From NCBI RefSeq assembly GCF_019656315.1, contig NZ_BPLU01000003.1, positions 179,483 through 243,482 on the forward strand: 64,000 bases of DNA, given 5' to 3'. The translations under genes and the position numbers were made by a program. This stretch comes from Flavobacterium sp. UMI-01 (GTDB lineage: Bacteria > Bacteroidota > Bacteroidia > Flavobacteriales > Flavobacteriaceae). Below the pieces are notes generated by a model. The model was not told where the DNA came from. It did no database searches and saw only the letters and a program-made list of their open reading frames with translations. Shown here piece by piece: positions 37,764-43,428 of the stretch (position 1 is its first letter; every line of letters starts with the position of its first letter).

Positions 37764-38024
37764 ATATCTGAAAGGAAAAGGAAAAGCCTGATTCGATTAG
37801 GAGTTGACCAAGACCACGCTTATGCATTTAGTCGCACTCGTAAAGGCGGTTGGGCAATTGCCCAGAGTCCTATTTTAGGCTCGACCATTACTTTGAAACG
37901 GCTAAGGCAAAAAGGCTATCAATCCTTGACAGATGTTTATATCGAATTGAAACCATCATTTGGAGTTTATCCCGAAATAATTTCGAGAAACCGCCGAGTC
38001 TAGCCTGTCCCGATTCGAGGGATG
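37764..38024 (+). pseudogene. Group II intron reverse transcriptase/maturase, C-terminal remnant
   Basis: In the frame with codons starting at 37764, about 80 codons read ISERKRKSLIRLGVDQDHAY then AFSRTRKGGWAIAQSPILGS then TITLKRLRQKGYQSLTDVYI. This is the C-terminal end of bacterial group II intron-encoded proteins (the RKGGW.IAQSPIL.TTITL..L...GY motif). An in-frame TGA at 37761 and the absence of any reverse transcriptase or maturase core upstream show that the gene is a fragment. The frame runs on to a TGA at 38022 through repeat sequence. The matching intron domain VI lies downstream at 38066-38113. Confidence 0.75.
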
Positions 38025-38031
38025 ACCCGCT

Positions 38032-38057
38032 TGGCCTGTCCTGAGCGAAGCCGAAGG
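38032..38057 (+). repeat. Dispersed repeat within the intron remnant
   Basis: GGCCTGTCCTGAGCGAAGCC followed by GAAGGG matches a short repeat seen in many bacterial genomes (CTGTCCTGAGCGAAGTCGAAGGG). It falls where intron domain V should be, and no intact domain V can be drawn around it. Confidence 0.5.
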
Positions 38058-38065
38058 GATCGGTG

Positions 38066-38113
38066 GTGTGAGAGGCGCACTCCGTTAGTTTCTAGCGGAG
38101 CCGTCTACTCGAT
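38066..38113 (+). ncRNA. Group II intron domain VI and 3' end, degenerate intron
   Basis: GTGTGAGAGG (38066-38075), a 9-bp hairpin with one G-T pair (CTCCGTTAG 38080-38088, CTAGCGGAG 38092-38100), then CCGTCTACTCGAT ending at 38113. GTGTGAGAGG-hairpin-CTACTCGAY is the usual domain VI and 3' terminus of these bacterial introns. The bases directly after the end are TAGGC, part of the attC core expected for the next cassette. Confidence 0.6.
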
Positions 38114-38961
38114 TAGGCGTTTGTGCTTATTTTCTGTTTTAATTCGTCCATCGTTAAAAAAAATCCGTCAAATTGTTTATGTAGCATTCTATGACAGTTT
38201 GCACATACTAAACCTAAATCGTCCAAAGTTGTTTCAGTTACACCCGATTGTGAAATTGGCGTTTTATGATGACATTCAATAAATTCAACACCGAACTTAT
38301 TAATAAATGAAAACTCGCAAATTTCACATTCTAATGTTTGTCTTTGTATAGCTTGTTGTTTTTTTGCTCTAATAATATTTCTATCTCGTTCTCTTGCATA
38401 GTGTGTTACTAATCGCAATTTACCTTCTGTAACTGATATTGAATTGTCTGTGTTGTCAATTTCTGTTTCTAAATTTTCAGTAAAAGTTGGCGATGTTTTA
38501 AAGTCTGTCCTGAAATAAGGTGTGAATTTATTCCAAATGTCTTGTAGTAAAATGTCGTAATTGTCAATGTTTGAAATATTCGCAATTTCACAAGCATTTC
38601 CTTGACTTATACCTTGAAAGTTTACTTTGTCCCACAATGTTGATGAAACAGGAATTGCATTTATTACATCTGTTTTGGCTATTAATTTCACTTTTCTTCC
38701 GTACTTGAAATTCTCTCTATCTTCTTCAAGTCTAATGTTGTCAACTGGGGAAACTAAATGAGTAAAAACTTTTTGTCCATTTATATTTTGGTGGATTGCA
38801 ATAATTTCTCCAATTTTTGGGCTTAAAACATTTCCTTTATGATGTGTCGGAAAGTGCAAAGTAAACTCTTCACTTGTCAAGTCCATATAGGCTTGTCCTG
38901 TGTCAGAGTTGGTTACATTTTTTGCCCAAATAATGTCAAATGGTGTATAAGGTCTATTCAT
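38113..38961 (-). CDS. HNH endonuclease, cassette-borne
   Basis: 282-residue predicted nuclease. The C-terminal HNH domain (about 205-265) has CEIC (212-215), ECHHKTPIS with His231-His232, and DDLGLVCANCHRMLH (zinc cysteines 253 and 256, final His261). The N-terminal 200 residues are a separate domain with an AYMDLTSEEFTLHFP start that I do not recognise; it may be a DNA- or modified-base-reading module, since McrA-like enzymes pair such domains with HNH. The start is 46 bases from the attC-like site, and the stop codon is formed by the cassette core TTAGGC itself. Restriction of foreign DNA is plausible but inferred. Confidence 0.82.
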   Translation of the reverse strand: MNRPYTPFDIIWAKNVTNSDTGQAYMDLTSEEFTLHFPTHHKGNVLSPKIGEIIAIHQNINGQKVFTHLVSPVDNIRLEEDRENFKYGRKVKLIAKTDVINAIPVSSTLWDKVNFQGISQGNACEIANISNIDNYDILLQDIWNKFTPYFRTDFKTSPTFTENLETEIDNTDNSISVTEGKLRLVTHYARERDRNIIRAKKQQAIQRQTLECEICEFSFINKFGVEFIECHHKTPISQSGVTETTLDDLGLVCANCHRMLHKQFDGFFLTMDELKQKISTNA

Positions 38962-39006
38962 TTATTTTGTCTGGATGTTTTTTTGTGTAGGGTTTCGTAG
39001 CATAAC

Positions 39007-39138
39007 GCCTAACGTTCTCGCGCTACAAGCAGTTTGGGGTTAAATTAAGACCTATTTTCGGATTTGCCAAATCATCCAAATACAAAACCAACTTCAAATT
39101 AAGCCTATTGCCCAAATTGCTTGTAGCGTGTGTTAGGC
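39007..39138. other. attC-like recombination site 1
   Basis: Outer cores GCCTAAC (39007-39013) and GTTAGGC (39132-39138) pair 7 of 7. Inside, CGCTACAAGCAGTTTGGG (39021-39038) pairs along all 18 bases with 39111-39128, with a single G-T pair. The spacers between core and inner stem are unequal, 7 and 3 bases. The core sequence fits RYYYAAC...GTTRRRY of integron attC sites, and the 132-base length is within their known range. It separates the HNH and HEPN genes. Confidence 0.6.
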
Positions 39139-39144
39139 GACGTG

Positions 39145-39912
39145 TTAATCATATAGCCAAATATTTATTTTATCTGACGGAATTGGATGTCCAATTTGCT
39201 TTAGAAGTATTTTAAATGTTTCTTGGATTTCTATTTCATCATCAATAGAAAGCATTAAACGTAATAATATCCAAAATTCAACTTGATTAGCGTCTAAATA
39301 AAATTCTTTTACTGTTTCTTCTCCTTTTAATAGTTTTATTTTGAATTTTCTTTCAATAGAATCAAACTCAAAATTTATTTCAAACTTATCTTTATCATCA
39401 GTTATTTTAAATTCATACCACACCGAATTAAATTTCCCTGATACCGAGCGTATAAAAAGGTCAGCGACATCCAAAGCTTCTTTGACTTCTGCTGTGCTTG
39501 GTTTTTGATAAAAATGTTCTAATTTATTTCTTAATGTTCTGAATTTTGAAATTATTAAGCTAGGTGCAAGGTTTAAAGCATTTATTATTTGGAGTTTAAT
39601 AGGTATGTCAGCTTCAAATTCAAAATATTTGAGAAAATTTTTTACTATTGGATTAAAATTGTCTGAAGAATTTACTAATATTTCAAATGTTTCATCAATT
39701 TGGCAATCGATTGCTCGCTTTGAGTTTGTTAAGCTATTTATATAACCACGGTCATTATTTTCTTTTAAATCTTCTTTTGCAAATCTTAAAAAATCTTTTG
39801 GTGAAATGTCAAATTGTTGTTTTTCAAAATTAGTTCCAATTTCTCTTGAGATATATAATTCGGTCAAATCTAGTTTGGAATAAGTAAAAATTTCTAATAT
39901 TAATAAACTCAT
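39145..39912 (-). CDS. HEPN-like protein, cassette-borne
   Basis: 255 residues, cytoplasmic. The N-terminal half is helical with FLRFAKEDLKENNDRGYINS and LTNSKRAIDCQIDETFEIL, a layout typical of HEPN domains, and contains the HEPN signature R-x4-H as RNKLEH at 128-133. HEPN proteins are often metal-free RNases in toxin-antitoxin and phage defence systems. The C-terminal half (about 150-255) is beta-rich and unknown. Stop is 6 bases from attC-like site 1 and start 26 bases from site 2, the compact layout of a gene cassette. The RNase role is inferred from the motif only. Confidence 0.65.
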   Translation of the reverse strand: MSLLILEIFTYSKLDLTELYISREIGTNFEKQQFDISPKDFLRFAKEDLKENNDRGYINSLTNSKRAIDCQIDETFEILVNSSDNFNPIVKNFLKYFEFEADIPIKLQIINALNLAPSLIISKFRTLRNKLEHFYQKPSTAEVKEALDVADLFIRSVSGKFNSVWYEFKITDDKDKFEINFEFDSIERKFKIKLLKGEETVKEFYLDANQVEFWILLRLMLSIDDEIEIQETFKILLKQIGHPIPSDKINIWLYD

Positions 39913-39938
39913 AGTGTTGTCATTTTTTGGCTCATGTC

Positions 39939-40065
39939 GCCTAACGTTTTGCAGCTACACGATGTGGCTGACTTGATTAATAATTAATGTTTTTTGGAAA
40001 TTTAATTCCATTTTATTTTCTGCCGAAGAACTGAATTCAGCCATATTGTGTAACTGCTGTTATAT
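39939..40065. other. attC-like recombination site 2
   Basis: Outer cores GCCTAAC (39939-39945) and GTTATAT (40059-40065) pair only 4 of 7. The inner stem 39951-39971 pairs with 40037-40057 over 21 positions, with two G-T pairs and one C-A mismatch. Spacers are 5 and 1 bases. GCCTAAC is the exact complement of the GTTAGGC core of site 1 across the HEPN unit, and GTTATAT is the exact complement of ATATAAC in site 3. Confidence 0.6.
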
Positions 40066-40145
40066 GATGGCTTTTTGCGCTTCTGTTATTTTTCCGCCAT
40101 AATTTATAAAATTTTTTCTTACGTTTGTCAAAACTACTTTTCAAT

Positions 40146-40691
40146 ATGACAAAAGATAAAGACATTTTAGAAAACTTTTCGTTTTTATATAAAATTCTAG
40201 ATTACCTTATACACAATTGTAAAGCATACTTTTGTAGCTTTGATAAACTATATGAGCATTTTTATGATAGAGATTTAGAAACTGATAATAAGTTTAACGC
40301 CTTAAACTACTATACGGCAATTTCAGAGTCTAAAAGCAATAATATTGAAGATGTGTTTTTAAACTTTTCCGTTTCTGATAATACGCAGGCACAAGGTGAA
40401 AAATTGGTTGAGGCTTGCTATTATTTAATGAAGCAAAACTACATTAGAATAGATGTACATTTCAACATTAAAATCACTTTTGAGGGTATTTTAAAATGTT
40501 CTGAAGGTTTTCTCAAGGAATACGAAAAATATTCAAACGATAAAAACCGTTTGTTAAACGTTGAGAATTTTCAACGTAAGACGACTCGTTGGATGTTGTG
40601 GATAAATGGTGCGATTGCTGTCGGCACTGTTGTTGCAATGATTTACTACATTCTTGAAATTCTTTCTGTTCACTTCTGCAAGTGCGGATAG
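40146..40691 (+). CDS. Unknown protein with C-terminal membrane helix, cassette-borne
   Basis: 181 residues from ATG 40146 (a TTG at 40125 would add seven residues). The first 130 residues look like a helical and winged-helix module (LVEACYYLMKQNYIRIDVHF then KITFEGI, as in the last helix and wing). A single C-terminal membrane helix follows: WMLWINGAIAVGTVVAMIYY. I recognise no family. It runs opposite to the HNH and HEPN genes. The position within a cassette-like unit suggests an accessory, perhaps defensive, role. Confidence 0.6.
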   Translation: MTKDKDILENFSFLYKILDYLIHNCKAYFCSFDKLYEHFYDRDLETDNKFNALNYYTAISESKSNNIEDVFLNFSVSDNTQAQGEKLVEACYYLMKQNYIRIDVHFNIKITFEGILKCSEGFLKEYEKYSNDKNRLLNVENFQRKTTRWMLWINGAIAVGTVVAMIYYILEILSVHFCKCG

Positions 40692-40773
40692 TTACAATAG
40701 TAAAAATAATAAAACCTACCAACAGTAGTATTATAACTCCTAAAGCTATCATTCTTGCGATTTCCATTTTCAT
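40513..40773 (-). CDS. Possible small membrane protein (uncertain)
   Basis: 86 residues: MKMEIARMIALGVIILLLVG then FIIFTIVTIRTCRS, a clear N-terminal membrane helix with a basic end, followed by a Gln/Ser-rich tail. The helix is encoded outside the opposite-strand gene, which ends at 40691; only the tail overlaps it. The start lies 48 bases from a cassette core, the same spacing as the HNH and HEPN genes. It may be the real cassette gene, a partner of the gene on the other strand, or chance. Confidence 0.3.
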   Translation of the reverse strand: MKMEIARMIALGVIILLLVGFIIFTIVTIRTCRSEQKEFQECSKSLQQQCRQQSHHLSTTSNESSYVENSQRLTNGFYRLNIFRIP

Positions 40774-40821
40774 ATATTTTTCTCGCTTCTACTTTAGCCC
40801 TCTTTTTTTGGATAAGCTATC

Positions 40822-40912
40822 ATATAACTCGTTTATAGAAGCCATAAAACAGCTCCAATCCACCCAATTCAGGATGGCCTTGTGCCATAATGATAGCTTT
40901 TATGTGTTAATA
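40822..40912. other. attC-like recombination site 3
   Basis: Outer cores ATATAAC (40822-40828) and GTTAATA (40906-40912) pair 4 of 7. The inner stem TATAGAAGCCAT (40834-40845) pairs with ATAGCTTTTATG (40893-40904), 11 of 12 with two G-T pairs. Spacers are 5 and 1 bases, as in site 2. The core and its flank AAGCTATCATATAAC (40814-40828) are an inverted copy, with one mismatch, of 40059-40073 at the other end of the unit. Confidence 0.5.
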
Positions 40913-40950
40913 CAAACTTAGTGATTTTACCTACATAATACTAATCAAAT

Positions 40951-40985
40951 AAAAAAAAACGACCAAGAATCACTTCTCAGTCGTT
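40951..40985 (-). terminator. Terminator of the thrABC operon
   Basis: Read on the minus strand: AACGAC (40985-40980), an inner AGAA/TTCT pairing, GTCGTT (40963-40958), then a run of nine T. It sits 25 bases after the thrC stop and marks the boundary between the core chromosome and the cassette region. Confidence 0.8.
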
Positions 40986-41010
40986 AATATGTTATAATTT
41001 GAATAATTGA

Positions 41011-42300
41011 TTAGCCCAAAAAAGCTTTCAACTCTTCGTAAGTCTTAATCTTAGTGCTTACTTTTTCTTCGTGCATTACTGCTTCAATTTGAGCAGGAAT
41101 AGGAAGGGTAATGTTCAAAGCAGGTTCAACCACATCTAAGAATTTGATAGGATGAGCGGTTTCTAAAAAGATTCCAAGAGCATCTTCGTGCAATGCCAAT
41201 TCTTTTTTCAGTCCCAGATAGCCTACGGCGCCGTGTGGCTCTGCTATATAGCCATCGGTTTTGTAAATGGAAATCATGGCTTCGGTAGTTTCGGCATCTG
41301 TAAAGCTATAAGAAGTAAAATCTTTTTTGAATTGCGCTAAATCGTTGTTGTACATTTCCTGAATACGAATAAAATTACTCGGGTTTCCTACGTCCATTGC
41401 GTTTGAAATGGTCGCAATCGAAGCTTTAGGATTGTATTTTCCATCAACTAAAAATCTTGGAACCGTATCATTCACATTAGTAGAGGCCACAAAATGATGA
41501 ATAGGCAAGCCCATTTTTTTGGCAATAATACCCGCGCAGATGTTTCCGAAATTCCCGCTAGGGCATGAGAAAATTAATTTTTTGTTTTGGTTTTTCAATG
41601 CTTTGTAAGCAAAGAAAAAGTAAAACATTTGTGGTAACCAGCGTGCAATATTAATTGAGTTGGCCGAGGTCAATCCTTTGTGTTTTAAGCTTTCGTCCAA
41701 AAAGGCTTTTTTGACCATGTCTTGACAATCGTCAAAAACACCTTCTACTTCAAGTGCTTTGATGTTTTGTCCTAAGGTCGTCAGTTGTTTTTCCTGAATA
41801 TCGCTTACTTTTCCCGATGGGTATAAAATAACGACTTCAACACCATTTACGCCCAAGAAACCACTAGCTACGGCACCTCCCGTATCTCCAGAAGTCGCTA
41901 CTAATACCGTGTTTTTATTGTCTTTTTTGTCGCGGTTGAAATATCCCAAACAACGTGACATAAAACGTGCACCTACATCTTTGAATGCCATCGTTGGGCC
42001 GTGAAACAATTCCAAAGAGTAAATTCCGTTTTCAACAGGAACTACTGGGAAATCGAAGCATAAGGTTTCAACGATGATTTCTTTTAATTTGGCTTCTGGA
42101 ATTTCGTCCCCTACAAATTGCTGGATAGCTTGAAAAGCAATTTCTTCATTGCTTAGATTTTCGATAGTGTCAAAAAAAGCTTGTGGAAGTGGCGTAATGC
42201 TTTCAGGAAAATACAATCCTTTATCAGCCGCTAATCCTTGAATTACTGCTTCTTGAAAAGAAACGTTAGGTGCGTTATGGTTTAAACTGTAATACTTCAT
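41011..42300 (-). CDS. thrC: Threonine synthase
   Basis: PLP enzyme that converts O-phosphohomoserine to threonine. 429 residues. The cofactor lysine is Lys107 in GPTMAFKDVGARFM, and the PLP phosphate loop appears as SCPSGNFGNICAG; ATSGDTGGAVASGF is the family signature. Last gene of the operon thrA-thrB-thrC, followed by a terminator. Confidence 0.95.
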   Translation of the reverse strand: MKYYSLNHNAPNVSFQEAVIQGLAADKGLYFPESITPLPQAFFDTIENLSNEEIAFQAIQQFVGDEIPEAKLKEIIVETLCFDFPVVPVENGIYSLELFHGPTMAFKDVGARFMSRCLGYFNRDKKDNKNTVLVATSGDTGGAVASGFLGVNGVEVVILYPSGKVSDIQEKQLTTLGQNIKALEVEGVFDDCQDMVKKAFLDESLKHKGLTSANSINIARWLPQMFYFFFAYKALKNQNKKLIFSCPSGNFGNICAGIIAKKMGLPIHHFVASTNVNDTVPRFLVDGKYNPKASIATISNAMDVGNPSNFIRIQEMYNNDLAQFKKDFTSYSFTDAETTEAMISIYKTDGYIAEPHGAVGYLGLKKELALHEDALGIFLETAHPIKFLDVVEPALNITLPIPAQIEAVMHEEKVSTKIKTYEELKAFLG

Positions 42301-42411
42301 TTTTTTATTTAGGATTTTTTTATTTAGGATTTAGGATTTTTTATTTGGATTCGTTTAATCCAAATTCCCAAATCCAAATTCCTTAATCTTTTTAACTTTT
42401 AACTTCTAACC

Positions 42412-43332
42412 TTAAATCACTCTCATCCCTTCGTCATTTACTTTACACACATGGATTTCGTAAGGTAAATTGATGCTGTCGTAAACAGCACACATGCCTT
42501 GGGCAATTTTTTCAGCGGTTGCTGCTCCTCTGCTCAAAGCAAAAATAGAAGGGCCAGAACCTGAGATGCCAGAGCCTAAAGCTCCATTTTCATAAGCCGA
42601 TTGTTTGATGGCGTCGAATCCTGGGATTAATACGCTACGCAAAGGCTCCACAATTTCGTCATGCAACGAACGGCCAATTAAATCGTAGTCCTGAGTGTAT
42701 AAACCAGCGATTAAGCCTCCTACATTACCCCATTGTGTGATGGCACTCTTTAGGGAAACGGTTTGTTTTAGAACGGAACGAGCGTCAGATGTTTTCAATT
42801 CGATTTGGGGATGGATAACGGTGGCGTACAATTCGTTTGGACTGTCGATTTTGATGATATCCAAAGGATTCGAACTTCGTACTAAGGTAAAACCTCCCAA
42901 AAGGGCAGGAGCTACGTTATCAGCATGGGCATTCCCAGAAGCTAATTTTTCCCCTTGCATGGCAAATTTTACCAATTCCTTTCGGGTAAATGGTCTTCCG
43001 AGTAATTCATTGGCACCAAAGACAGCACCGGCTGAACTGGCAGCACTACTCCCAATACCACTTCCTGCTTTGATGTGTTTGTATATTTCGATTTCAAAAC
43101 CAAACTCCGTTTCAACTTCGGCCAACATGGCTAGTAAGGCAACTCCAGCAACGTTGTTTTCGGTTTCAAGAGGGAGATTTGCTCCTTCGATTTTAGTGAT
43201 GCGAACACCTTTGTCTTTTGTTTTTCGAATAACCATTTCGTCACCTACATTGTCTAAACACAAACCTAGCACGTCAAATCCGCAAGAAAGGTTGGCAATA
43301 GTGGCAGGACAAAATACTTTTACTTCATTCAT
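42412..43332 (-). CDS. thrB: Homoserine kinase
   Basis: GHMP kinase of 306 residues that makes O-phosphohomoserine. The ATP loop is KAGSGIGSSAASSAGAVFGA, the N-terminal FCPATIANLSCGFDVLG is the homoserine kinase motif 1, and the late GALGSGISGSGPSIFAL is motif 3. Separated from thrA and thrC by about 100 bases each of low-complexity sequence. Confidence 0.95.
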   Translation of the reverse strand: MNEVKVFCPATIANLSCGFDVLGLCLDNVGDEMVIRKTKDKGVRITKIEGANLPLETENNVAGVALLAMLAEVETEFGFEIEIYKHIKAGSGIGSSAASSAGAVFGANELLGRPFTRKELVKFAMQGEKLASGNAHADNVAPALLGGFTLVRSSNPLDIIKIDSPNELYATVIHPQIELKTSDARSVLKQTVSLKSAITQWGNVGGLIAGLYTQDYDLIGRSLHDEIVEPLRSVLIPGFDAIKQSAYENGALGSGISGSGPSIFALSRGAATAEKIAQGMCAVYDSINLPYEIHVCKVNDEGMRVI

Positions 43333-43340
43333 TTTTATAA

Positions 43341-43389
43341 GTTTCAGAGTTTCTAAGTTTCAGAGTTTCTAAGTTTCAGAGTTTTTTTG
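43341..43389. repeat. Tandem repeat between thrA and thrB
   Basis: The 16-base unit GTTTCAGAGTTTCTAA occurs at 43341-43356 and 43357-43372, and a third copy diverges after 12 bases. A looser TCTTAG/CTTAGAG pattern continues to 43420. It lies wholly in the space between the two coding regions. Confidence 0.8.
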
Positions 43390-43428
43390 TTCTCAGGGTC
43401 TTAGTAACTTAGAGTCTTAGCTACTTTT

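Larger units (their letters stand above)
38113..40828 (-). mobile_element. Candidate integron-like gene cassette array without integrase
   Basis: Three single-gene units lie between four core boxes: TTAGGC (38113-38118), GCCTAAC...GTTAGGC (39007-39138), GCCTAAC...GTTATAT (39939-40065) and ATATAAC...GTTAATA (40822-40912). Each unit begins and ends with complementary cores, as cassettes recombined at G|TT must. Read on the minus strand the order is membrane-protein cassette (883 bp), HEPN cassette (932 bp), HNH cassette (about 900 bp plus an attC replaced by the intron). HNH and HEPN genes start 26-46 bases after a core. No tyrosine recombinase is in the window. Confidence 0.6.

Noticed and set aside
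37850..38282. Two open frames on the plus strand at 37850-38044 and 38022-38282
   Set aside because: The first is in another frame than the reverse transcriptase remnant and crosses dispersed repeats; the second runs antisense into the HNH gene. Neither gives a plausible protein.
40059..40828. Inverted GTTATATGATGGCTT / AAGCTATCATATAAC ends as terminal inverted repeats of an insertion sequence or MITE
   Set aside because: No transposase and no target duplication. The ends coincide with core boxes of attC-like sites, and cassette recombination explains both this pair and the matching pair around the HEPN unit.
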